Assembly: GCA_963457665.1 (NCBI GenBank)
Contig: OY735215.1
Span: forward strand, 30,403,041 to 30,467,040
DNA length: 64,000 bases
DNA from: Thysanoteuthis rhombus
Taxonomy: Eukaryota > Mollusca > Cephalopoda > Oegopsida > Thysanoteuthidae
Reading direction: 5' to 3'
The first letter of the stretch is position 1, and every line of letters begins with the position of its first letter. The translations under genes and the position numbers were made by a program. The notes under the pieces were generated by a model. It ran no database searches, was not told the DNA's origin, and saw nothing but the letters and a program-made list of their open reading frames with translations. This document shows positions 13,731 through 23,245 of this stretch, in pieces.

Positions 13731-14090
13731 GGCATGCGTCACTTAACATCCCGGTTACATTTCGGCCAGTAGGACATTAGGTCTATGACATACTAGAGTT
13801 ACACAACTTGTACTGACTAAAGAGCCAAAATTATGCACTATATTGCAGTCTCATAGAATGTGCACTTTTTTAAATCCCATATATATTTTTTTCAAATATC
13901 ATCATTACACTGGCTACAAAGCTTATGCTAGCCTACGCCTGCTTATGTACCACCATCAGTTGTCTACAATTGCCAATCTACATTCTGCATTTTTAGCAGA
14001 AAATACTGTAGCATGTATACCTTCAATAAATAAAAAAATACTGTACAAGTAAGTACTGTCTGTATCACAGTACAGTTACATAAGTACAGC
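13731..14090 (+). mobile_element. DNA-transposon-like left end
   Basis: Begins CAGGCATGCGTCACTTAAC and continues with CCGG, TTTCGGCC, AGGACATTAGG and CATAGAATGTGCAC, then CTGTAC-rich sequence. This layout resembles the ends of vertebrate DNA transposons that start CAGTCATGCGTCGCTTAACG, as I remember them. I could not find the matching inverted end to the right; a transposase-like fragment lies 1.1 kb downstream. The name and right boundary are uncertain. Confidence 0.4.
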
Positions 14091-14793
14091 AATAGACATA
14101 CATTGGTAAACCCAGTATAAGCTTGCCTATGTTGACTAAATTTTGTTCACACCTATTCACATTGGACAGGTATAATGAATTTCAGTATATATATAATGTT
14201 TCAATACAATACATCTTTCAATGTAGAATGCAATCATTTTCATATCTAAAAGATGTAAAGTTAAATTTGATTTTATCTTATAGAAAAAGAACAAGTATTA
14301 GGTAAGCTTTTACTCCAAAAAATGCTATCTCAAAAATTGATGAAGGAATACATGGGGAGAAAAGAAACCATGTAAGAAAGGAGCAGTAGCATGTTTATTG
14401 ATACATTATTCTTTGAAAAAATATTGATGCATTAAAGTAACTGTTCAGTAGAAAATAGCAACAGGTATTGATAACAAGATATACCATAAAATTATGTAAG
14501 ATAAATTGTATAGAACGTCATCGAAACAGAAACACATCATAGCCAACCGTAGATGACATTTTTGTGGCCAAGCGCTAAATTAATCTTAATTCATGTGGTA
14601 AACCTTCATCCAAAATAGAACCTCTTTTCACTACTTTTCCTTTTTTATATTTTACACTTTTCTGGCTGAAAATTTTTGACAGGTTACCCCCACTCCATGT
14701 TGGGATTGAGATCATCGACATCTTCAGGGATTCCCATATTATCCCCAATATGACTTCTCAGGTCTGATAATCACTTAGTCATCAATAGCAAAA

Positions 14794-15284
14794 ATGATGT
14801 CATGTTCTCTAACACCTGAAGGACCTGGTCAGAATCTTCTTGAGGAAGGGTTTTCTTTTCAGAAATATGTACCATGTTGTTTGTTTCATCACCATAAAGC
14901 AATCCATACATCCTCTCCTACACTCTGGTATCCTGTAACTCCAAATGCCATTATAACTCAGCCAAACATACCATCATCACCGTTTTTTTCCAGTCAGGGG
15001 ATATTCAAAAAATTCGAGGAGCCTAACATGCCCTGCTTCTTCTCTGTGGAGAAAAAACCTGGACCAGTCCCAGAAAGTGAAGAGGAGGAAAAACCGGTGG
15101 CTCTAGGTGGAACCTACTCAAGAGATAGATCAACCAGTGGCCCCACAATACTAAGGACTCATTCAAGGCTGCCATCGTGGACATGATGGCCAACATGAAC
15201 GAGAACCACCTGATCCAGGCATGCAGTGGCTTCAAAGACCACATCGAGTCTGTCCTTGAAGTTGAGGTTGGTTTTATAGAATAA
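14794..15284 (+). pseudogene. transposase-like remnant, possible C-terminus
   Basis: An open frame 14794-15186 contains an acidic run (ESEEEEKPV), and a second frame 15153-15284 reads SFKAAIVDMMANMNENHLIQ then ACSGFKDHIESVLEVE, ending GFIE and a stop. That ending resembles the C-terminus of some DDE transposases, where a helical segment with AC..F..RIE is followed by GGFIE or similar, but I cannot name the family. Codons are markedly more GC-rich (about half GC at 15153-15260) than the surrounding third or less. The two frames overlap and need a frameshift to join, so it is degraded. It may belong to the element beginning at 13731. Confidence 0.35.
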
Positions 15285-15821
15285 CCCGTTTCTTTATATC
15301 CATTTGAACATGTGTACCAATTTTCATGAAGATATATTGATTTATTTTCTATTGAATATCTTTGTTTTCCTTTATATTTTCGTTTGTTCTTAATCACCTG
15401 GTGCACTGTATGGTAATAAAATAATCACGTGGTACTGTAATGACAAAAAAGGCATGTGAAAACTTGCTCACATCTGAGTGCAGTGAGGGTGGCAGAACAT
15501 GGTGGGGGATAAGATTGTGCAGGTAGAGAAAAAAAAAAGTTCAAGAAGGTTTGGTAAAGTGGCAGACCAGCACCAGACACTACAGTTAGTAGGGCAGAGC
15601 TTAGACAAAATACTAGCAGTAGCAGTGTGGGCCGTATAACTATTCAAAGGCAGAAGTGAATCCGAACAAATTTTCAGACAAGAAAAAGCTTTGTCTATCA
15701 AAATATTTTACAGTATTATTTCAAATTGAGTGTGTCTTATTTTTCTACAGAGATATACAATGTGTATGTGTGTATATGAAATTGGTTTAAAACCAGCAAA
15801 ATTCTAAAACAATAATTAGAA

Positions 15822-16215
15822 CCCACCATCACAGTCAATAACTGTTGCATAAAAATTTGTGAAGTCGTTTAAAAAATTCCATCAAAGAATAAATATAAGT
15901 CTGAATAAATTCTATGACATCAATGGTATTTTCCACTGGAAAACATCTAAATAAGAAATACCTTGATTCTCCAGAATGAGAATGAGGCCCCCAAAAGTAT
16001 TTTTTTCCAAAAATCAAAAGTCATTTTTATAAAGGGACTAGTATGAGTACTGATGCCAATTTTCAAATATGCAGACAAAATGGTACGGTCTAGAGCACTG
16101 AAACAAAAATAACAAAAACAAAACAAAAACAACAAAAAACAAAAACAAAAATACATGCATATATAACAAAGGATAGAACTCTTTGCCATCTTTAATGGCT
16201 ATAGTTATTCAACTC
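15822..16215 (-). repeat. dispersed repeat family A, copy 2
   Basis: Plus-strand reading CCATCACAGTCAATAACTGT through AATTCTATGACATCAATGGT to TCCACTGGAAAACATC aligns with 45983-46140 and, inverted, with 13065-13197. Its right half (GAGTACTGATGC, then GATAGAACTCTTTGCCA) also aligns with 46230-46300, so the repeat is at least about 330 bp long. A run of AAAAC repeats at 16108-16152 expands the middle. Confidence 0.6.
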
Positions 16216-16659
16216 AAAATATATGACTAGTATATACTGAAATGGTCTGTACTTCAAATAGAAGACATAAATGGCTCAGCTGGAATCAGTCAACTAAGAA
16301 ATAATACATATCATGAACCCTCATTAAAAGAGAACAATTGTGGGAAGGGGGGGGGTCCATTTTAGCCGATTGTCTGATTTAACTGATGGTAGAGATTAAT
16401 ACTATGCACTTATATAATATTAGAAAGTGTATACATTGAAAATGATATATATTTCATAGTTATATGGTACATTTTATTAAATTATTCAAGATATATCAAG
16501 GCTTATTAGTCTGGATCTAATAAATCAAGATCTGACTTCTCTGAAAATTCCTAAACTGTTACAAGTATATCTACTTCTAAATATGGAGAAGTAATTGTAA
16601 TAGACACTTCCAGAAATGAACACTGTCCTGTATAGCTGACACGGACGGTCACACTCTTA

Positions 16660-17255
16660 ACCAGGGTAGCCAGATGTGTCCAATTTCAGACATTGTATCC
16701 GTTTTTAGCTCAGTATGTCCAATTAATAGTTAAATAAATCAGACATCCAAAATTGTCAGAATTATGTCCAATTTAAGGCCCCACATGAATTCAAATTGAT
16801 ACTTCCAATACCAGAAGCTCTATACAAATCATCTTTCAGAAAAGGTTCATTAATATTATCTAATTATCAATTTTTGATTTGTCTCGAAGAAGAAAGATAG
16901 AAAGATTGATACCTTCTAATAATAAACACTATGACTTCATTGCAAGAATACATTAGCCAGAATTTTCCTGGAAAGTTCCTTCATTATTTAGGTTGCCAAA
17001 AAATAATTGGTGCACAAAATCTAATTTTAGTTTTTCAATTTCTAAAAGATTGTTCAAAAGAAAAAGTTCCAGATTATGACACAATAAAAGCGAGAGGTAA
17101 ATTAATCTTGAGTCCAGATGCATGATTTCTGAAACAACGTGATATTAACAGTCAACAAAAACCCCTGGATTTACAATATTGTGCAGTTATGTGGAAAAAT
17201 TAATAGTGAATTGTTCAATCTTTGGTAGAAGTTTACAATAGGGGGCACTGCTGTT
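16660..17255 (+). repeat. dispersed repeat family B, copy 1
   Basis: Starts CAGGGTAGCCAGATGTGTCC and includes the motifs GTATGTCCAATTAATAG, CAAATCATCTTTCAGAAA, GAGTCCAGATGCATGATTTC and GTAGAAGTTTACAATAG. It aligns along its length with 18658-19120. It contains a 64-codon open frame (16931-17125) absent from the other copy. Ends starting CAGGGTTGCCA would fit a hAT-type element, but I could not identify a right terminal repeat. Confidence 0.65.
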
Positions 17256-17344
17256 GAAGTTCAATTTTTAGAAAATCATAGTACGACATTTTGTTCATTT
17301 CATCTGATATCCGGCCAGCTTAAGAGGGTCCATTTTAACAAAGG

Positions 17345-17348
<4 letters not shown>

Positions 17349-17392
<44 letters not shown>
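17349..17392. repeat. (AT)22 microsatellite
   Basis: Uninterrupted AT dinucleotide run of 44 bp. Confidence 0.95.
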
Positions 17393-17396
<4 letters not shown>

Positions 17397-17544
17397 CACA
17401 CAAATAGAATGTATATTTGAGCCAATCCCAAGAAAAAAGTTTGAATAGCAAAATATTTAAAGAATATCAATTTTCACTAATATATACATAAAATCCATAC
17501 ACCATCAATAGTCCAAGTACTTCCAAAACATAAAATAAAATTCA

Positions 17545-18175
17545 ACTATCTTACTATAATTCATCAAAAAGCAGAACTAAAGAATGGCTGGAGCTATGAC
17601 CACCAAATGTTCTGTGATTAATAATGGGATCCCAGAGCATGTTTTGGCGATTAGTTTTTTCAAAGTTCTCCTCAAAAAATAAGTGTTGTGTCTGCATTTT
17701 TGTTCTTCCTGATGATAATGATCGGCTTCCCATCTACTTATCTATATAACACTTTGATTCTGTTTATCAGTGCATTGTAGCCCGAGGTTCAAGTTATCCC
17801 TACAATGTGCTAACCAGAACAAAAACTTCAGGTGATTTGAAACTAAATAATCATAGTAGGAGGTATGCGTTTGTGCTCACTCTGATAATAATCATCTGAT
17901 TTCCATCTATTTTTTTATAATTTACCACATGTTCATCAAAGCTCACATAACTCAAGGAGGGCTAGAGCTATGTCCGCCGTATTTACTGCGATTACTAAGA
18001 AGACCACTGAGTACGTTTTTAGCTTATGAGTTTGAAAAAATGATAGAGTGGTTGTCTACATTTTTGCTCACTCCGATAACATAACTATCAACATAAAATC
18101 AGATGTTTGATTCCTAACTTTATATGTCCTGTAGGTATCCCAAACTGAGCATTGTAGCCAGAGTTATTGAATTAA
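17545..18175 (+). repeat. degenerate tandem array, unit about 370 bp
   Basis: Two imperfect units repeat in order: GGCTGGAGCTATGACCACC (17587) versus GGGCTAGAGCTATGTCCGCC (17958), then GTGTCTGCATTTTTGTTC versus TTGTCTACATTTTTGCTCAC, then GCATTGTAGCCCGAGGTT versus GCATTGTAGCCAGAGTTATT. A third partial copy with GTTTGTGCTCACTCTGATAA lies near 17870. No coding frame. Confidence 0.6.
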
Positions 18176-18657
18176 GGTACAACTAACTAATATATAAAAT
18201 TTTTAAAATTTAGATCCCTTATAGGGACCAGTATATCATTTAAGCCTACCGTAGGAACTAGCTGAAAATTGATTACTATTATTACGTAATTATGTATTGA
18301 TAAAATGAAAAATTGCCCCTTAATAGAAAAATAGCATGAATGCACATGACTCAGTACATAGATGTGAAAAAAAAAAACCTTGTAAAAGAATACAAAATAG
18401 TTATGAATAAGGGAAATAAGATTAATTTTATTTACTGATGGTACCACACATTTCTTGGTAATATCAGTATAGCCTCTCTGGAGGACATTGTAAGTGATAA
18501 AAAAAGAAATTACAATAAATATAATGGTAATAAAGGGAGCTAATTTGTAAAACACTGCCTCTGACAACAGTGTTAATAAAGAAGGTGAAGCAAGAGACAT
18601 CAAGTAGTGCTGTGTCCACTATCTGCTGACCATTTCACACACTAATAGACAAGACCA

Positions 18658-19120
18658 GCAGGGTTGCCAAATTTGTCTGATTTGGGATATTGCATTCATT
18701 TTTAGCCTTGTATGTCCAATAAGAATTTAAACCAGTTTAAAGCTCCTCATGAATTAGGATTGATTTTTCTGAACCCAAAGAACTCTGTCTACAAACCATC
18801 TTTCAGAAATCTATAATTTAGGTTTATGATTTTATTAATTTTCGTTTCATCAGAAAATAGAGATAGAACAGTTGATACATTTGAATCACAATATAAAATA
18901 CAATCTTATTGCTGGAGAAATTTTAGATCAAAATATCCAGTGAGTGAGATCGAACATGAACAAATCTAGAGTCCAGATGCAGGATTTATGAAATAACATG
19001 ATCTTTTCAACAGGCAACAGTCATCCCTTCAATTCAAAATACCATGCGGTTATATGGAATGATTAATTATGTATAATTTAATCTTAGGTAAAAGTTTACA
19101 ATAGCGGAGGAGAATGGTAC
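18658..19120 (+). repeat. dispersed repeat family B, copy 2
   Basis: Starts CAGCAGGGTTGCCAAATTTG and shares TGTATGTCCAATAAGAATT, CCATCTTTCAGAAATC, GAGTCCAGATGCAGGATTTA and GTAAAAGTTTACAATAG, in order, with 16660-17255. It lacks the roughly 150 bp middle segment of copy 1. Confidence 0.65.
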
Positions 19121-19689
19121 AATCTCTATAGCTAGAGAATTTTTTTTACCTAATTAAAGCACATAATTCTAAAGATTTAGTACGGTTATACATGCACGCA
19201 CTCACACAATTTGCATCCTCTATAATAATTACTTTTTCTCAAAAATTTTTCCACTATCTTGACCTTTCTTGATTTTCATTGCCAATTTTACATTACAAAA
19301 AATCTTTGGCATGACTTCGGGACATACATAGTTTCAATCATATATCATAAAAAATACCTGATATTGCCTATGAATATAAACTACCCTAAGAAATTGATAT
19401 ATTTTTTTTTCTTCTTTTTAGTTATTAAACTGGAATTATGTCAGACATTTATGCAGTATGGAACTATTACGTAAAACTAACTTAATTTTGAAATGTTTTG
19501 AGAGTGAGCTCAAATAACTCATTAAATCACAAGTCTCAGGTTTTTTCTTGAATAGTAAGTACAAATATTTTGAGACAAGCAAGTTCTTGGAGTCCATCAT
19601 CATTCTACACTTAATTGTTTTTGTTTTATAAGATCGAATTCTATTGGACAATCATACATATATTAGCACTAAAATACAAAATATTGATT

Positions 19690-20006
19690 TCATCATCGTC
19701 TTCAGCTTTCTGGTGTCTGTCATTGGACAGACCTTTCCTCAATATTCACCAGACCTCTCTGGCATCGCACTCTGAGATAGTTTTCAATCCTGCAATTTTG
19801 TCTTGGAGTTTATTTATGAATAAGAGAGCCAACTGCTTTGTTTTCCTTTTCCATAAATGTTTGCTCTTTAGTTTGATTAGTTCTTCTCCGGATCTGCTCA
19901 TTTTGTTAATACTGATAATGTCCCATTTGATATTTTTGATTAAAATTTTCAAGATCAGTTAGGTGCATGTCAGTTGAGAGTGTTCTGTTGTTGTAGGTGA
20001 CAATGA
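19690..20006 (-). mobile_element. internally deleted LINE: endonuclease start joined to 3' end
   Basis: The minus strand reads VTYNNRTLSTDMHLTDLENF, shifts frame to KNIKWDIISINKMSRSGEEL and IKLKSKHLWKRK, then FINKLQDKIAGLKTISE. This matches the start of LINE apurinic-type endonuclease domains (TYN.RTLS, then IKWDIIG.SE.RR.GEE, then GVGFLINK). It passes directly into CDAREVW and LRKGLSNDRHQKAEDDDE, which resembles the 3' end and (GAT)n tail of the same LINE group. The reverse transcriptase domain is absent between them. The domain match is by eye. Confidence 0.72.
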
Positions 20007-21679
20007 TAATGTGTGACATTCTTGGGATTGTGTAAGGGTAGACACACTTGGAGCACATCCTAAACATCCACCCACAAAACCAAAGCAAGTGCTGACTTTT
20101 GGAACCAATAATCTAACAGGAGCGGCCAGTATATTTTTAGCAGTGGGATAAACCTTACTCTTCCGCACTGGGCCATGACGTATTGGATGGATCTAGCGGA
20201 TTGGTTACATCTGATGTCAATCAGAATAACCTCAGAGATCAGCACCCATTGTATCCCCACTTGACTAGAGATGAGACATGGGCGTATGCAGCATTGTAAG
20301 CTAAATGACTTCATTCCATATTTTATTAGTGGTATTACGTCAGAACGTTTTTGATATGTAAGAGGAACATTCCATAGCAAATCACCCGGTTTTAGGAACT
20401 TTCCCCCAGGTCACCCTCTCAGATTCTGCTGAAAACAATCACAGGCACTCCCATACCCAACTCATGGGGAAATCCAAAACATCAGGTCAACGACTCAAGC
20501 AGTTTCAAAATTAAATATCTTTGGAATTCCAACCTCAGACACCTACAGCTGGTATATACAGCCTCAAAACCTTATGACCAGGACCAACACCCTCTGTAGA
20601 ATGCAAAAGTGTGATCAGATCAGATGCATCTCATGGATATGCTATCCCACAAGGCCTCAAAAACAGAAGAAAATCTCAAACACAAAAAAGACACTGCACA
20701 CCCTGAGAGAGCCTTTAACCCAAACAGTATGCTAGATAAAGCACTCATAGCAGATCATGTACAAGTAGCAACCATACTCATCACTGTCATAGGAGTTTCA
20801 GAATGATAAAACTTCAAAGAATATTCTGACTTACATGCCCGCAAAATGATGAGCACATATATCTCAAATTTAATACCTAGGTTGATGATTATTTGTTTAG
20901 ATAACATCTAAATGCAAGTGAAAAATATACTTATTGAAATGGAAAAAATAATGTATCAAGATACAACCTCATTTCATCTTATGATATAAAAGCCATTGTC
21001 ACTTTTTTGCTTTCTGTCATACTGAAGCAGACAGAGAGGAAGCAAGTAAAGCTAAGCTCTATTATGTGTGTTCACATCTACATCACTACTACGACTGATG
21101 TCTGGGTAGTAGCATTGAAGATAATTCCACTAAATATAGCATCTCTGATATTTCAAGAATCAAACTGATGTTTTTTTCATATTAATAAAGAAATTTGTTT
21201 TTTCACCCCATATTGTTTCCTTATTGGCTTAAAATTAATCAAAAACTTCTCATATACCACACAGTCTCCCGCACAAAACAAGTAAACGGGGGGGGGGGGA
21301 ATATTCAACACTATTGCTCCAAAAATTGATACAGAATACAAAAATTTCCTTTGTATTAAGTGTAGGCAAGCTGAAACTGTCTTTAATAAGGAATAAAATC
21401 GGCCAGATTTTTTCATTTCTAAGTAACTTATCAAAGAAAATAACTATAATTAGTATCCAGAACAAATTACTTTTATCACACATCATATTATCAGATATTA
21501 ATCGACTAAAGTAGATTTTTATTGGATAATTTGGGAAGAAATTGATCAGATCTAGTCTAAAACAGCTAATCCAGCTGGTCTTCTTTTTGCCCACTCCATA
21601 ATTAACGTTCCCACCTAGAACTGTCACGCCATCCTTTTTTTCTAATCCCCACTTAAAAAGTGTGCACTCTAACATACAT

Positions 21680-21681
<2 letters not shown>

Positions 21682-21714
<33 letters not shown>
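21682..21714. repeat. (AT)n microsatellite
   Basis: Uninterrupted AT run of 33 bp. Confidence 0.95.
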
Positions 21715-21717
<3 letters not shown>

Positions 21718-22215
21718 ATACCTATTTGTATGATACATAAATATATCCTTCATTTTTTATGATTACTATGCTAGTTTATACTTGAGATTAAGTGGAGACA
21801 CCATTATGTAAAAATAAAATACAGTTGTATAAAAGATAACCATTGTATACAAACATTTTAAAAGAAACTACTGTATCACAATAATTGGTAACTGCTGAAA
21901 AGCAGTACATGTAGCAATATAAATATAAAAATCACTATAGAACTCTCAACACATTTTTCAAATGCTTTCTCCTTTCAGAAAAGAAATTATTAAAAATTTG
22001 GCAATTAAAAAAAGTAAAAACATCTGCAGTCAATTCTACTTCATTTAACAGTTCTGGGAAAAAAATCAGGTTTAAAAGCACTTGTAAATAAAGAATTTTG
22101 ATACTTCATCTCAAATATGGAAGTATTGTTTCATCAATTAAGTAAAGTGACTTACTGCAGTTAACAATGCAGCAAATTCAACAAAATAAAATGAATTATG
22201 TTCAGTGCTACTCAC

Positions 22216-22339
22216 CCTTTCTGTCTTCTCCCTGAGCAATTTCAGCAAGATACCGGTAATAGTCGCCCTTCATCTTCAAATAAAATACTTTGCTTTCTTC
22301 CCCAGATGCTTTGGGAATTAAATATTCTGCCAGAAGATT
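22216..22339 (-). CDS. 14-3-3 protein, coding exon 2, residues 104-144 plus one base
   Basis: Second coding exon, 124 nt, the same length as the corresponding vertebrate YWHAZ/YWHAB exon as I recall it. The acceptor is a pyrimidine-rich tract ending TTTTACAG, and the donor is GTGAGT immediately after AAAGG. It continues exon 1 in phase 0 and ends with one base of a split codon. It encodes the fifth and sixth helices, including [18 protein letters not shown]132 and Y133 match zeta R127 and Y128, which contact the phosphate of the bound peptide. Nothing is missing in the binding groove. The intron before it is about 39.7 kb, and a 0.5 kb palindrome lies only about 340 bp upstream of its acceptor. 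Confidence 0.97.
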
Positions 22340-22682
22340 CTGTAAAACAGAAACCAAACACATATCAAAATCAATGACAGATTTTCAAGGTTTAGAGAAA
22401 AATTCAACTCATATTTATGAGAAATAATTACAAGTTTCAAATACTTCAGGATTGAATACATATGAAACAAAAGAATCTTTCCACTCTTAAATTCATGAAC
22501 CGCTGATAAACACTTGATTTGTTAATTAATACACCGCTGCCAACCACTTGGAAACAAACAACTCTCAAATAAACAATATAAGGACCAAAACACTTCTGCA
22601 CTGAAGACAACAATTGTTACACATTTAGAGAAGAAAAAAATTAGTATATCTCGGAATTTTTGAGATGAGGTATTATTATTTC

Positions 22683-22946
22683 CATTATTATTCGGACCAT
22701 CCTCATCTTTGTTGTTTTTTATACAACGTTTCGGCCGTTGCACTCTACGGCCTTCGTCAGGTATCATCTGGGAGATTTTTGGGAAGTAACGAACCGAACC
22801 CTTTATTTATCCGACGGGGGTATATCGACCGTACTCCCCTCTTTCAGCGTTAGTAGTATTGTTATACTGCCTCACACTAGGATCGAACCTAGTACCATCA
22901 GATTACTTAACAGTAATTTGTCTGATGCTGTAACCACTGCGCTATG
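22683..22946 (-). mobile_element. tRNA-derived SINE, left arm of a perfect palindrome
   Basis: On the minus strand this is base-for-base the same as 22951-23214: an RNA polymerase III type A box (TAGCGCAGTGG) and B box (GGTTCGATCC) at the head, a body of about 190 bp, and a CCGAATAATAATG end. Unlike the right arm it has no long A tail; the left flank is ATTATT-rich. The mirrored 95-residue open frames across both arms are a consequence of the palindrome, not genes. Confidence 0.8.
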
Positions 22947-22950
22947 GACA

Positions 22951-23214
22951 CATAGCGCAGTGGTTACAGCATCAGACAAATTACTGTTAAGTAATCTGAT
23001 GGTACTAGGTTCGATCCTAGTGTGAGGCAGTATAACAATACTACTAACGCTGAAAGAGGGGAGTACGGTCGATATACCCCCGTCGGATAAATAAAGGGTT
23101 CGGTTCGTTACTTCCCAAAAATCTCCCAGATGATACCTGACGAAGGCCGTAGAGTGCAACGGCCGAAACGTTGTATAAAAAACAACAAAGATGAGGATGG
23201 TCCGAATAATAATG

Positions 23215-23243
<29 letters not shown>
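22951..23243 (+). mobile_element. tRNA-derived SINE with poly-A tail, right arm of a perfect palindrome
   Basis: The head carries A box TAGCGCAGTGG (22953-22963) and B box GGTTCGATCC (23008-23017), spaced as in tRNA genes, so it is probably transcribed by RNA polymerase III. The body follows, then CCGAATAATAATG and 29 A (23215-23243). Near the 3' end CTGACGA (23137-23143), a 6-bp stem GGCCGT/ACGGCC and GAAAC (23165-23169) resemble a hammerhead ribozyme core. A SINE with A and B boxes and a shared body is a well-known class in molluscs and other animals; I cannot assign the named family. Confidence 0.8.

Positions 23244-23245
<2 letters not shown>

Larger units (their letters stand above)
12091..22215 (-). 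other. 14-3-3 intron 2 (about 10.1 kb)
   Basis: Non-coding. It carries a copy of a dispersed repeat (13.07-13.20 kb), a DNA-transposon-like end at 13.73 kb, a transposase-like fragment (15.15-15.28 kb), a second copy of the dispersed repeat (15.8-16.2 kb), a duplicated roughly 0.5 kb repeat (16.66 and 18.66 kb), an old tandem array (17.5-18.2 kb) and a deleted LINE (19.7-20.0 kb). Dinucleotide runs are at 17349-17392 and 21682-21714. I recognise nothing in 20.1-21.1 kb, although its base composition is somewhat higher in GC. Confidence 0.85.

Noticed and set aside
21250..21753. 167-residue minus-strand open frame
   Set aside because: Contains an Ile-Tyr run from the AT microsatellite and no domain; not a gene.
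22738..23159. Two nearly identical 95-residue open frames facing each other
   Set aside because: They are the same SINE read on opposite arms of the palindrome; no coding features.
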